Assembly (NCBI RefSeq): GCF_030700245.1
Contig: NZ_JAUYZI010000020.1
Span: forward strand, 43,697 to 107,696
Direction of reading: 5' to 3'
DNA length: 64,000 bases
Source: Methylobacterium amylolyticum
GTDB taxonomy: Bacteria; Pseudomonadota; Alphaproteobacteria; Rhizobiales; Beijerinckiaceae
Part shown: positions 9,113-17,769 of the stretch, in pieces
Numbering within the stretch: the stretch's first letter is position 1
Layout of the letters: each line of letters opens with the position of its first letter
The notes under the pieces: generated by a model
What the model was told of the DNA's origin: nothing
Seen by the model: the letters and a program-made list of their open reading frames with translations, nothing else
Database searches by the model: none
Program-made: the position numbers and the translations under genes

Positions 9113-10417
9113 ATGGCCCGCACACTTCGAGAGGCAACCCTGGACACCCGCGCCGCCCGGCTGCGGCTGGCGCCATCCCGGAAACCGTACTGGCGCAGCG
9201 TCGAGGGCGGCCTGCAACTCGGGTACCGCCGGGGCGATAGGGGAGGGGTGTGGCGCGCCCGGCGGTATGTCGATGGCCGGTACCTCGAGACGACGCTCGG
9301 GGTGGCGGACGACGAGACCGACGCCGACGGCGTGAAGGTGCTGACCTTCCGCCATGCCCTCGCGGCCGCGCGGTCCTGGTGGCAGGCCGAGGAACGCCGG
9401 GAGCTCGGCGCGCCTGAGCAGCGCGCCGGACCCTACACGGTCGGTGCCGCGCTGGACGACTATCTGAGCCACTACGTCGCCAAGGGAGGCAAGAGCGAGA
9501 ACGCGACCCGCACCGCGGCCGAAGTCCACGTGCGACCCGCCCTCGGCGCGATCGTCCTCGACAGGCTGACCACGCGAAAGGTCCGCGATTGGCACCACGC
9601 GCTCGCCAACGCTCCCCGCAGGCTCCGCACCCGGCTGGGCGAGGCACAGCAGCTCGCCGAGCTCGATGACGATCCCGAGGCGGTGCGCGCCCGGCGCGCC
9701 ACCGCCAACCGCGTCCTCACCATCCTGAAGGCCGCGCTCAACCACGCCTTCGCCGAGCGGCACGCCAGCACGGATGCCGCGTGGCGGGCGGTGAAGCCCT
9801 TCCGCGAGGTCGACGCGCCCCTCGTCCGGTTCTTCACCGAGGACGAATGCCGGCGGCTGGTGAACGCCGCCGAGCCCGAGTTCCGGCGCCTCGTCCAGGG
9901 CGCGCTGCTGACCGGCATGAGGTTCGGCGAACTCGGCCGTTTGAAGGTGTCCGAGGTCAATCTCGACGCCGGCACCGCGACCGTCCGCCGGGGCAAGGGC
10001 GGCAAGGGCCGCCACGTGGTGCTGACGGACGAGGCTCGAGATCTCTTCCGCAGCCTGATCGCCGGCCGGCCGGGCTCAACTCTGGTCTTCGCTCACGATG
10101 ACGGCCGGCCGTGGGGGATGTCCCACCAGATCAGACCCATGACCGAGGCCTGTCGCCGCGCCGGCATCGTGCCGGCTGCTGGCTTCCACATCCTCCGCCA
10201 CACGCATGGCAGCGCGCTGGCGATGAGGGGCGTGCCCATGCAGGTCATCGCACAGCAGCTCGGCCATGCCAACACGCGAATGACCGAAAGGCACTACGCG
10301 CACTTGGCGCCCAACTATGTAGCCAACACCATCCGGGCCAATTTCCCTATCCTGAACCTCGGCGGGGGATCGAACATAGCTGACCTCGGACGGCCGGCAG
10401 GTGCGAGGACCGCCTGA
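9113..10417 (+). CDS. int: Tyrosine-type site-specific integrase
   Basis: A 434-aa phage-type tyrosine recombinase that would insert and excise the element at tRNA-Glu. The catalytic set is complete: R270 in GMRFGELGRLK, the Lys in the RGKGGKGR beta-hairpin (about 294-299), H359-x-x-R362 in FHILRH, H385 in LGH and the nucleophile Y395 in TERHY. A SAM-like core-binding domain spans about 105-220, and the first ~90 residues are the arm-binding part. Start is the ATG preceded by GAGG; a TTG 33 bp upstream is less likely. The next gene overlaps its stop (TGATG), so the two are probably cotranslated. Confidence 0.95.
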   Translation: MARTLREATLDTRAARLRLAPSRKPYWRSVEGGLQLGYRRGDRGGVWRARRYVDGRYLETTLGVADDETDADGVKVLTFRHALAAARSWWQAEERRELGAPEQRAGPYTVGAALDDYLSHYVAKGGKSENATRTAAEVHVRPALGAIVLDRLTTRKVRDWHHALANAPRRLRTRLGEAQQLAELDDDPEAVRARRATANRVLTILKAALNHAFAERHASTDAAWRAVKPFREVDAPLVRFFTEDECRRLVNAAEPEFRRLVQGALLTGMRFGELGRLKVSEVNLDAGTATVRRGKGGKGRHVVLTDEARDLFRSLIAGRPGSTLVFAHDDGRPWGMSHQIRPMTEACRRAGIVPAAGFHILRHTHGSALAMRGVPMQVIAQQLGHANTRMTERHYAHLAPNYVANTIRANFPILNLGGGSNIADLGRPAGARTA

Positions 10418-11298
10418 TGCCGGTTGAGCAGATCAGCGAGCCGGGCGCAGATTGGGTACCGCTTCACCAGGCGCCGTTCCGCTTCTTCCCGAACTTCGCG
10501 CCCACCCCTGACGAGGTTCGTCGTGAGCTGCTTGGCCGCCTCACACGGGTGCTCAGCCGGCTGCAGGTGAACTTCCGGTGCTATGAAGATCCTGACTACG
10601 TCGTCGTATGCGAAGGGGAGGGGCTTTACCTCAGCATCGATGCGGATGGCGGCACGTTTGATCTGTCGTCGCGCATCCACGACAACCTACCGATAGTGTT
10701 CGGTCGGCCGCATGCGTTCCTCGGTTCGTATGATGATCCCGAGTTGAGCAGCTATAAGGTGGATGAAAAGGAAGCGTTTCGAGAGATCGCTCGGTCTCTA
10801 ACCGATACTGCATCGTACCAGCTCGCCGCGGCACTGAAGACGCAGGCAGGACGGGTCATGGCTCGCGTTGGATCTCTGGTGGCTCCGTTCCAACACATTC
10901 CCCTCGATGCGTGGCGCGGCTTTAAGCCTGTCCTGCGTGATGCAGATGCCGACGTCGAAGATCACATGTGGGATGCTATCGGAACTGACGGCACAAGACT
11001 GTTCTCCATCTTCGTCGCCCCACACGCCCGGCTGGCGGATCCTTCGCCGGCGTCCAGCAGCGCCGCAGAGCGAGACTGCTTCCGGTGGCTAAAGGGGCTG
11101 ATGCAGCATTCAGATCAGAGGACGAATACCAAGGACGCACTGAGGGCGGAGGCTCTAGGAAAGTTTAAGGGCCTATCAAAAGTCGGCTTCAACCGAATGT
11201 GGCACGAGGCTATCGAGAACACGGGTGCCTACGCGTGGAAGGATGGAGGCCGTCCCTCGAAATCCAAAACCCTAATCCCTGACGCAATTAATCACTGA
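10417..11298 (+). CDS. Hypothetical protein coupled to the integrase
   Basis: 293 aa, not recognised. Its ATG overlaps the integrase stop (TGATG), so it belongs to the integrase operon. It is soluble with no TM segment or signal. The C-terminal ~75 residues (FRWLKGLMQ, then GKFKGLSKVGFNRMWHEAI and KDGGRPSKSK) read as a helical DNA-binding-like domain of the sort seen in phage regulatory proteins, ending in a basic tail. G+C is clearly lower than in the integrase. A role in excision or regulation is possible but not shown. Confidence 0.7.
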   Translation: MPVEQISEPGADWVPLHQAPFRFFPNFAPTPDEVRRELLGRLTRVLSRLQVNFRCYEDPDYVVVCEGEGLYLSIDADGGTFDLSSRIHDNLPIVFGRPHAFLGSYDDPELSSYKVDEKEAFREIARSLTDTASYQLAAALKTQAGRVMARVGSLVAPFQHIPLDAWRGFKPVLRDADADVEDHMWDAIGTDGTRLFSIFVAPHARLADPSPASSSAAERDCFRWLKGLMQHSDQRTNTKDALRAEALGKFKGLSKVGFNRMWHEAIENTGAYAWKDGGRPSKSKTLIPDAINH

Positions 11299-11334
11299 GG
11301 GGTTTTTTCGGCCGGGTGCAGGAATCACTATCGT

Positions 11335-11361
11335 CCTCGGATTTCAGCAAATCCGAGGAGG
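11335..11361 (+). promoter_or_regulatory. 10-bp perfect hairpin that overlaps the Shine-Dalgarno of the next gene
   Basis: CCTCGGATTT (11335-11344) and AAATCCGAGG (11349-11358) are exact inverse complements with the 4-nt loop CAGC. The Shine-Dalgarno AGGAGG (11356-11361) of the gene at 11369 uses the last three bases of the stem. As RNA it would limit ribosome access; as DNA it would be a 24-bp palindromic operator. Which of the two applies cannot be told from sequence. Confidence 0.65.
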
Positions 11362-11368
11362 TACAGAG

Positions 11369-11575
11369 ATGTTTGAAACAGGGGCCGAGCGGATCGACAC
11401 GCTCGCCAAGCATTCCCCGCTGAGCCGGAGTGCGATCTACACCGCTATAGCCGATGGCGAACTCACCGCCCGTAAGCACGGCGGCTGCACCATCATACTC
11501 AAAGCAGACTGGGAGGCCTTCTTGGCCAGCCGACCCGTCATGGAGCGCAAGCCTCGTAATGAGGGCCGCCCATGA
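11369..11575 (+). CDS. Helix-turn-helix excisionase-like protein
   Basis: 68 aa. The segment HSPLSRSAIYTAIADGELTA, followed by ARKHGGCTIIL and KADWEAFLAS, is the small MerR/Xis-type helix-turn-helix layout (helix, helix, wing) of excisionase and AlpA-type DNA-binding proteins. Such proteins bend DNA at attachment sites or act as transcription switches. It has a strong AGGAGG Shine-Dalgarno tied up in a hairpin. Its stop overlaps the next start (ATGA), so at least two genes are coupled here. Confidence 0.75.
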   Translation: MFETGAERIDTLAKHSPLSRSAIYTAIADGELTARKHGGCTIILKADWEAFLASRPVMERKPRNEGRP

Positions 11576-11964
11576 GCAACGAACGCGCACTTGAGATCAT
11601 CGAGCGCGGTATTGAGGCTATGGCAGCCTACGGCCCTGATGCCACCCTCGAAGATATTATATTTATCAACATTAGGAGGGGTGAGGCATGGGCTGCGCGC
11701 TGCTGGGTTCATCAGCGTAAAAGACGAGGACCATTCTCCGGCCGCATAACCTCCGATCGAATTTGGTGTGAGTTGGTCTGCATGGCAGCTAAAGAAGCCG
11801 GAGATTGGAAAGTCGATGAAGAACAGTATGGCCTTGATGGCATCAAGCCTCGCTCTAAAGCTGCCATCAAGACAAGTGAAGCGCTCGTGGTTTGGTTTGT
11901 TTTAAAATTTACGGATATTGCTTTCGCAATAGACGATGATGCTTGGAATACCCTGGACGCTTAG
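11572..11964 (+). CDS. Hypothetical protein
   Basis: 130 aa, no family recognised. Start overlaps the stop of the excisionase-like gene by 4 bp (ATGA). Soluble, mixed charge, with Trp-rich segments (EAWAARCWVHQRKRRG; SDRIWCELVCMAAKEAGDW). G+C is lower than the chromosome, which fits recent acquisition with the element. Confidence 0.6.
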   Translation: MSNERALEIIERGIEAMAAYGPDATLEDIIFINIRRGEAWAARCWVHQRKRRGPFSGRITSDRIWCELVCMAAKEAGDWKVDEEQYGLDGIKPRSKAAIKTSEALVVWFVLKFTDIAFAIDDDAWNTLDA

Positions 11965-11973
11965 GAGGCAACG

Positions 11974-12267
11974 ATGTCCGCAAAAATCAATCAGACCGTC
12001 AAGATCCTTGTCGAAGCACAAGAGTCGCTCGCAGGGATGAGCACTGAAGAGAGGATGCTTGTGGGAGAGCGATTGGTTGTCGCCTTACGGAAGGCAGGCA
12101 CTCTTCAGCGCCAAGCATTCCAGCATGAGAGCTACGGACAGGAATGCGAGGTCGTAGCGGGAGCGTTTCAGCTCACCATCAATGCCTCATTCAAGCCTCT
12201 CCAGAACAGCGGGCCGGGCGCCGACGTCTCGCTGGATGAATGGCTCGGGGGATCTGATGGACGATAG
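11974..12267 (+). CDS. Hypothetical small protein
   Basis: 97 aa, no family recognised. A good Shine-Dalgarno (AGGAGG) precedes the ATG. The first half is predicted helical, the rest has an acidic C-terminus (DVSLDEWLGGSDG). The next gene starts within its last codons, so these small genes form one translational chain. Confidence 0.6.
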   Translation: MSAKINQTVKILVEAQESLAGMSTEERMLVGERLVVALRKAGTLQRQAFQHESYGQECEVVAGAFQLTINASFKPLQNSGPGADVSLDEWLGGSDGR

Positions 12268-12679
12268 CGGCCTCCCTCTATTCAGCGGCATTCCCGCCAT
12301 CGAGCCCCCGCCATCGAGGAAGCGCCGCCCTGAGCGGCGCACCCTCTTGGCCGAGCTCGTACCGGTTCACGTCGAGCCACCGGCGCCGCCGGCGGCGGGC
12401 AGCGCGGTACTGCTGCCGTTCCCGCCCTCCCGCGACCAGCGCCTGATCGCCGACCTTGCGAAGGCCTTCATCAGCCTGCGCCGGCGCCACGGTCGCCTAT
12501 GCCGGGCGATGCTCCTCGACAAGCGCTTCCGGCCGATCGCCACGAAGTTGCGGCGCATGGGTGTCCAGGCGCCGGACGTCGAGGCCGAGCTGGCACGGCT
12601 GGAGAAGGCCGTGGCCCGTGTGGTCTGGATCCACGACGGCAGACCCGACTGCAGCTCTGGCGGAGGGTCGGCCGCGTGA
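12257..12679 (+). CDS. Small phage-type protein, possibly DUF6074-like
   Basis: 140 aa. It overlaps the preceding gene by 11 bp. After a Pro-rich N-terminus comes VLLPFPPSRDQRLIADLAKA, then a basic helical region. Short proteins with a PFP-x-R start to a helical segment are common in Rhizobiales prophages (DUF6074), but the match is from memory and uncertain. Function unknown. Confidence 0.55.
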   Translation: MDDSGLPLFSGIPAIEPPPSRKRRPERRTLLAELVPVHVEPPAPPAAGSAVLLPFPPSRDQRLIADLAKAFISLRRRHGRLCRAMLLDKRFRPIATKLRRMGVQAPDVEAELARLEKAVARVVWIHDGRPDCSSGGGSAA

Positions 12680-12685
12680 AGGGAG

Positions 12686-13789
12686 ATGATGTCGAGGCGG
12701 CCAGGGCGATCGATAGCACTGCACCTGAGGCCGAACCGCGGCGGGTACGTGGGCGCCTCCTCCGGCGTGATCTCGTACGAGGGCTTCAAGTACCAGGTCG
12801 AGAGCGCCGCGCGGGATCCGCGCACCCGGGCGATCCTGCTGGACATGGAGAGCCCCGGGGGCGAGGCGGTGGGCGCCTTCGAGGCGGCCGCCGCAGTGCG
12901 CGCCGCCGCGGCGACGAAGCCGGTCTGGACCTTGGTGAACGGGCTGGCGGCCTCGGCCGCCTACGCGATCGCCTCCGCCAGCACCCGCATCGTCTCGATC
13001 CCCACGGGGATCAGCGGCAGCATCGGCGTGGTGCTGGCACACTTCGACTACAGCGAGATGCTGGCGAAGGAAGGCATCAAGCCGACCTTCATCCACGCCG
13101 GCGCCCGCAAGGTGGACGCCAACCCCTATCAGGCGCTGCCGGAGGCCGTGCGCGAGCGCCTGCAGGGCGAAGTCGGCCAGTTCTACGACCTGTTCGTGGA
13201 GACGGTGGCCGCCGGCCGGCCGGGCCTGACCGAGAAGGCGATCCGCAGCACCGAGGCCGGCACGTTCATGGGCGCCGAGGCGCTGGAACTCGGCCTCATC
13301 GATGCACTCGGCACCTTCGAGGACGTGCTCGCCGATCTGAGCGCGGGCGGCGGGTCCGTGGCCCAGACGCGACCCGTGGCGGCCGGCCCGGGTGCCACTT
13401 CCCCCACCCCTGCGGTCCCGTCCGCCCGTACCACCATGGAGACACCTGTGACCGACACCGAGGCCGATCAGGTCCGCGCCTCCGAGCGCGCCCGCTTCGC
13501 AGCCATCCTGAATTCGCCGGAGGCGAAGGGGCGGGAGGCGCAGGCGAACGAGCTCGCCTTCAACACCAGCCTCAGCGCCGAGACCGCGGTGGCGATCCTG
13601 CGGACCGCTCCCCGTTCCAGCGGCGACCTCGCCGGCTTCGTCGCCGCCAAGGAGGGGCGCACCGCGCTCAGCCTCGATCCCGAGAAGCAGGCGAAGGGCG
13701 GCGGGAACGGCGACGAGACGCTCGACTGGGACGAGGTGATCGCGAGTGAGAACGCGAAGGTCCCAGGCTACCGGAAGGGCGAACGGTGA
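12686..13789 (+). CDS. S49 family serine protease (phage protein C / SppA-like)
   Basis: 367 aa. The first ~230 residues form an S49 (ClpP/crotonase-fold) peptidase: MESPGGEAVGAFEAA, the nucleophile region NGLAASAAYAIASA with the expected Ser in AASAAY, then SGSIGVVLAHFDYSEML and the Lys-bearing GARKVDANPY. In phages this family processes the scaffold or portal during capsid maturation. After residue ~235 comes a Pro/Ala-rich linker and a helical tail, which resembles the fused scaffold-like tail of such proteases. There is no portal or capsid gene next to it, which is unusual. A 4-bp overlap couples it to the next gene. Confidence 0.85.
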   Translation: MMSRRPGRSIALHLRPNRGGYVGASSGVISYEGFKYQVESAARDPRTRAILLDMESPGGEAVGAFEAAAAVRAAAATKPVWTLVNGLAASAAYAIASASTRIVSIPTGISGSIGVVLAHFDYSEMLAKEGIKPTFIHAGARKVDANPYQALPEAVRERLQGEVGQFYDLFVETVAAGRPGLTEKAIRSTEAGTFMGAEALELGLIDALGTFEDVLADLSAGGGSVAQTRPVAAGPGATSPTPAVPSARTTMETPVTDTEADQVRASERARFAAILNSPEAKGREAQANELAFNTSLSAETAVAILRTAPRSSGDLAGFVAAKEGRTALSLDPEKQAKGGGNGDETLDWDEVIASENAKVPGYRKGER

Positions 13790-14805
13790 AGCGCCTACTC
13801 AAGAACCTGTTCGCCCTTGCGGGCCGCGAGGATGCGACCGTGCTGGAGATCGGGCCCGGTTTGCCTGAGGCTGAGGCAGAGCTGGCCGCAGCGCATGAGA
13901 GGCAGCAGGCGGCGGAGGCGACCTACAAGGCCGGCCTCCTCTCCGTGGACGAGGCCGGCCTGCTCGCTCTCGATACGGCGCGCCGCGATGCCAACGTGAA
14001 GGTTGACCGCGCCGAAGCCTTGGTGGCCGCCCTGAAGGAACGGCTCGCCGCCGCCCAGGCTCGCGAGGCGGAGGCGGAGCGGGTCGCGAGGCACGAGGCA
14101 GCCCGGCGACAGGCCGACGACGCCGCGGCGGCGCTCTCCGAGATGTACGCGCATCTCGCAACCGGCATCGTCGACCTGATCGAGGGCATCGCCCGGGCCG
14201 AGGCGGCCGTGCAGGCGGCGAATGCTGACCTGCCGCGTGGAGCCGAGAAGATCCCTGGTGTCGAGCGGCGCATCCGCAGTTCCCCCGTGTTCCCGGAGGA
14301 ACTCCTGTCGGAGTCGTTCGAGGACCGGTGGGTTCTCGTGGGTCAGGTACGACCGGGGGAATTCGATCAGGATCGGGTTGTCACGTCCACGCGCGACCGC
14401 GGCCTGCTGCCGACCCCGGGGTTCCCGAATGGCCAGGGTCGGCCGGTCGAGCGACGCCGGTTCCGGGTGCAGAAATTCCTCCCGGCAATCGGCGGGGAGC
14501 CCGCGAACGCCCTCGCCTCGAGCGTGCGCCTCCCCGGGTTGCTCCACGGGGACGCCACGCTGTTCGAGCCGGTCGAGCGCGACGCTCACGGCCTGCTGGA
14601 CCCGGTCTACGTTCTGCGGGCCATCGAGAAGCGCCGCAGGGTGGCGCCACGTGGGGAGCCCACGCGGGCGGTCAATGAGCGGCTGATACCGCTCGACGCA
14701 ACGCCGGTCCCGGCCACGCCGCAGACTGATCACTTTCAATCCTTCGGCTCGCGGTTCCCGGAGGATCGTCAAGCCTCCGGGCGGTTCCCGGCCGGCCAAC
14801 GCTGA
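13786..14805 (+). CDS. Coiled-coil phage-type hypothetical protein
   Basis: 339 aa with a GTG start that overlaps the protease stop (GTGA). Residues ~25-145 are an Ala/Glu/Arg-rich coiled coil (EAEAELAAAHERQQAAEATYKAG is the start of it), followed by a non-helical C-terminal half that ends QASGRFPAGQR. The position after an S49 protease fits a scaffold or head accessory protein, but no homology is recognised. Confidence 0.65.
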   Translation: MKRLLKNLFALAGREDATVLEIGPGLPEAEAELAAAHERQQAAEATYKAGLLSVDEAGLLALDTARRDANVKVDRAEALVAALKERLAAAQAREAEAERVARHEAARRQADDAAAALSEMYAHLATGIVDLIEGIARAEAAVQAANADLPRGAEKIPGVERRIRSSPVFPEELLSESFEDRWVLVGQVRPGEFDQDRVVTSTRDRGLLPTPGFPNGQGRPVERRRFRVQKFLPAIGGEPANALASSVRLPGLLHGDATLFEPVERDAHGLLDPVYVLRAIEKRRRVAPRGEPTRAVNERLIPLDATPVPATPQTDHFQSFGSRFPEDRQASGRFPAGQR

Positions 14806-14958
14806 TCGCCGGGCGCCCTGCGCGTCCGGCTCGACATCCGGGGCACCTTGTGACGGCGCCGTGGTCACGTCGAACAACGGGAACTTCGTCTCCGCGCCCC
14901 GGCCACAGCGTGGAATGGACGGTCAAGGCGAAGGCGACCACAATAAAACGAGGTAGCG

Positions 14959-15363
14959 ATGAGAGCAAAGGTCACAATTCTTGGACGAATGTCGGCCGGC
15001 CAATCATTCGAAGTGATCGCCTCGCAGGATGTCACGCTCGGCGACGAGCCCGTGCCGGTCACGCCGGCCGTACCGACATCCGCGGCCGGCCTGGAGCTGC
15101 AAGTCCGGGTGGCCTTGGCCGAGGGCGTCCACTTCGCCTCGGGCCGTTGGCTCGATCCAGCGGCTTTGCCGGCGCGGAAGGCGGCCTCCGATGACGGCGA
15201 TCCGCCGGAGGACGACGGGCCGGCCCCATTTGTTGTCGGGATCTACGGCCTGCACGGCGGCTCACACCGCGACGCGCCGTTCCTGACAGGGGGATCCATC
15301 GTAATCGCGCGTCTCGGCGTGCGGCTTACCCCGCGGGGAGCCACATGCATCGGCACCCGCTGA
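14959..15363 (+). CDS. Hypothetical phage-type protein
   Basis: 134 aa. Its ATG has a GAGGTAGCG leader. It begins MRAKVTILGRMSAGQSF and has a Pro/Asp-rich middle. No family recognised. The preceding 153-bp gap holds no gene. Confidence 0.5.
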   Translation: MRAKVTILGRMSAGQSFEVIASQDVTLGDEPVPVTPAVPTSAAGLELQVRVALAEGVHFASGRWLDPAALPARKAASDDGDPPEDDGPAPFVVGIYGLHGGSHRDAPFLTGGSIVIARLGVRLTPRGATCIGTR

Positions 15364-15533
15364 TCGACGTTCGGCACGTGCACGGCGACCACGTGGCTGA
15401 GGGCACGAGGCTGATCCTCGCGAACTGGGTGGGCCAGCCCGCTCCGCCGGCCCCGGCCGGGACCGCGCCGCACGCGCGGCCCGCGGCCTCGGGACCGCAG
15501 CGGTACCGCGGCATCCGCGGAGCGCAGTCGTGA
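15345..15533 (+). CDS. Small hypothetical protein
   Basis: 62 aa, overlapping the previous gene by 19 bp and the next by 4 bp (GTGA). The sequence is Pro/Ala-rich in its second half. Support is only the tight packing between two real frames. Confidence 0.35.
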   Translation: MHRHPLIDVRHVHGDHVAEGTRLILANWVGQPAPPAPAGTAPHARPAASGPQRYRGIRGAQS

Positions 15534-17767
15534 GCGGCAGCGCTGGCACGCCCGAGCCCGCGCCGCCCGCCGGCGGCTGGGCCGATCTGACCGTCGCTGT
15601 CCTGGCCGGCGGCGCCCCTGTCGCGGTGATGCGCCACTCCGACTACGTGAGCATGCCCGACAAGCTGAGCACCGGCGCCCTGGAGAGCGCGTTCCGGCTG
15701 AAGATCGGCAAGGAGTTCACCCCCGAGATCCGGCGCCAGCTCGACGCGATCAACAGCGACAAGGATCTGCTGGGCGATCAGGGCCGCTACACAGCGGCGG
15801 TCGTGCGGGCGACCGGAGGCATCCTCGGCAAGGACAAGAAGGGCCGGGTCCGGGCGAGCGATGCGAAGACGGCCGCCAAGGCGGCTGGGGACTTCTACCG
15901 GATGAGCGCCGGCAACGTCGATGTCGAGCGCCTGCTCGACGATGCGATGTCGCGGAACATGACGCTGGCGCAGCTCAACGCTCTGCTGACCGACAAGCAC
16001 GGCGGCAAGGGTGCGATCACGCAGCGGCAGTGGGACGAGTTCAAGGTCGCCCGCGGCGAGATCAAGAAGGCCGGCGACGACCCGAACTACGCGAAAACCA
16101 GGGCAGACTACGTGTTTGCCGGGGTCGGCGGGTCGGTCGAAAATTTGAAAGGCTCCTTCGAGAACTTGGTTCTTCAGATCGGCGAAGCCAACGCGGGCCT
16201 GATCAAGTGGACCGCGGATCTCGCCGGCAACGGCCTCGACTTGTTCTCCAAGCTACCGAAGGGCCAGCAGCAGATGTTGAGCCTCGGCGGGGGCGCGGCG
16301 GCGATGGGCAGTGGTGCCGTTGGCGCGCTGGTGCTGACGAGCAAGCTGCTCGGGCTCGGCGGCGGCGGCGCGGCGCTCAACGGCTCCGCGGCGGCGCTCA
16401 CGAAGTCGGCGGCGCTGCTCGATGCGGCGGCGATCAAACTGGCAGGTGGGGTTCCCGGCGCCGGGCCGGACAAGCTCAAGGATGCGGTCAAGGCCGCGCC
16501 GCTGGCCGGCTTCGGCCTGGGCGGCGTCGTGGTGGGCTTGGGGGCCGGCGCGGCGGTAGCGGGTATCGCCACCGCCGACCAACTGCCCAAGATCGCTGCG
16601 AAGGAGGGCATGGGCGCCATCGATCCCGGCACCGGCGAGAAGCTGGAGATGGAGATCCCGAAGACGACGCCGTGGCTGCGGAACTGGCTGACCGGCAAGC
16701 CCGCAGAGGAGGCCGGCAAGGCGATCGGCGCGGAGGTCGGCAAGGGCATCGTCGCCGCGCCGCTGCCGCCGCCGCGGCCGGACGCCTTCCGGCCGATCAC
16801 GGATCGTGCGGGCGAGGCGGGCACCGAGGCGGGTCAGAAGGCCGGCCAGGGCGTGGCCGACGGCGTGCAAGCGAAGGCTCCGGAGGTCGAGGCGCAGGGC
16901 AAGTCCCTGTGGCAGCGGCTGAAGGACACGATGGCCAATCCGATCTTCGTGCCGATCAGCTTCGTCCCCGGCGAGGGCGGTGGCGGTGGCGGCGGTGGCG
17001 GCCTGATCCAGCGCGCCAGCTTCGGCGGCGGTGGGGGCGGCGGCATCGGCGGCGGTGCGGGCGGCTTCGTGCGCCGCGCGAGCCTCGGCGGTGGCGGCGG
17101 TGGCGACGGTCCGCCGCCCGGCGCCGGCGGCTCGGGCCGGATCACCGGCCCGTTGGCCAAGGCCCCGACCGAGGGCCTGCGCGGCGATGTCCGGGCCTAC
17201 GTCCGGGCGGCGGCCATCGCGCGCGGCATCGACCCGAACGTGGCCGAGCGCGTGGTCAACCAGGAGAGCGGGTTCAACCCGCACCGCAACAATATCACCT
17301 CGAAGGAGCATTCCTACGGGGTGATGCAGCTCAACACGATGGGCGGGCTCGGCGCGGTCGCGCTGCGCAAGGGGCTCGACCCGCGCGATCCGAGCCAGTG
17401 GCGCAAGCACATCGACTTCGGCCTCGACGTGGTCAAGCGCGACGGCTGGCGCCAGTGGTACGGCGCCCGGGATGTCGGGATCTCGCGCTGGCAGGGCATC
17501 GGGCGGAATGGGCTGACCGTGCCGGACGCGCCAGCCGGCGGGTTCGGCGGCGGCGCGGGGGCACGAGGCATCGGCGCCCATGTGGCGGAGTTCGGCAAGC
17601 ATGTGGACCGGCTCGCCGACATGAACTTCCACGGCCGGGTCGACGTCGCCCTATCAGGCGGCGGCGGCCGGGTGACCGGCTTGCGTACGAAGGGCCGAGG
17701 TATGACCGCCGACATGGGGATCACGATGCCGGACCTGAAGCGAGGCAGCGACGACGACTGGAGCTGA
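15530..17767 (+). CDS. Tail tape-measure protein with C-terminal lytic transglycosylase domain
   Basis: 745 aa, GTG start. Residues ~40-190 and the segment GSFENLVLQIGEANAGLIKW are typical of phage tape-measure proteins, followed by an Ala/Gly-rich hydrophobic middle (about 255-360) that would form the channel-like region. Gly-rich linkers precede an SLT/lysozyme-like domain from about 555: NVAERVVNQESGFNP carries the catalytic Glu and SYGVMQLN the usual second motif. This lets the tail open peptidoglycan at DNA entry. It is short for a tape measure, and no tail tube, sheath or assembly genes are next to it, so it may be an N-terminally trimmed relic. Confidence 0.85.
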   Translation: MSGSAGTPEPAPPAGGWADLTVAVLAGGAPVAVMRHSDYVSMPDKLSTGALESAFRLKIGKEFTPEIRRQLDAINSDKDLLGDQGRYTAAVVRATGGILGKDKKGRVRASDAKTAAKAAGDFYRMSAGNVDVERLLDDAMSRNMTLAQLNALLTDKHGGKGAITQRQWDEFKVARGEIKKAGDDPNYAKTRADYVFAGVGGSVENLKGSFENLVLQIGEANAGLIKWTADLAGNGLDLFSKLPKGQQQMLSLGGGAAAMGSGAVGALVLTSKLLGLGGGGAALNGSAAALTKSAALLDAAAIKLAGGVPGAGPDKLKDAVKAAPLAGFGLGGVVVGLGAGAAVAGIATADQLPKIAAKEGMGAIDPGTGEKLEMEIPKTTPWLRNWLTGKPAEEAGKAIGAEVGKGIVAAPLPPPRPDAFRPITDRAGEAGTEAGQKAGQGVADGVQAKAPEVEAQGKSLWQRLKDTMANPIFVPISFVPGEGGGGGGGGGLIQRASFGGGGGGGIGGGAGGFVRRASLGGGGGGDGPPPGAGGSGRITGPLAKAPTEGLRGDVRAYVRAAAIARGIDPNVAERVVNQESGFNPHRNNITSKEHSYGVMQLNTMGGLGAVALRKGLDPRDPSQWRKHIDFGLDVVKRDGWRQWYGARDVGISRWQGIGRNGLTVPDAPAGGFGGGAGARGIGAHVAEFGKHVDRLADMNFHGRVDVALSGGGGRVTGLRTKGRGMTADMGITMPDLKRGSDDDWS

Positions 17768-17769
17768 CC

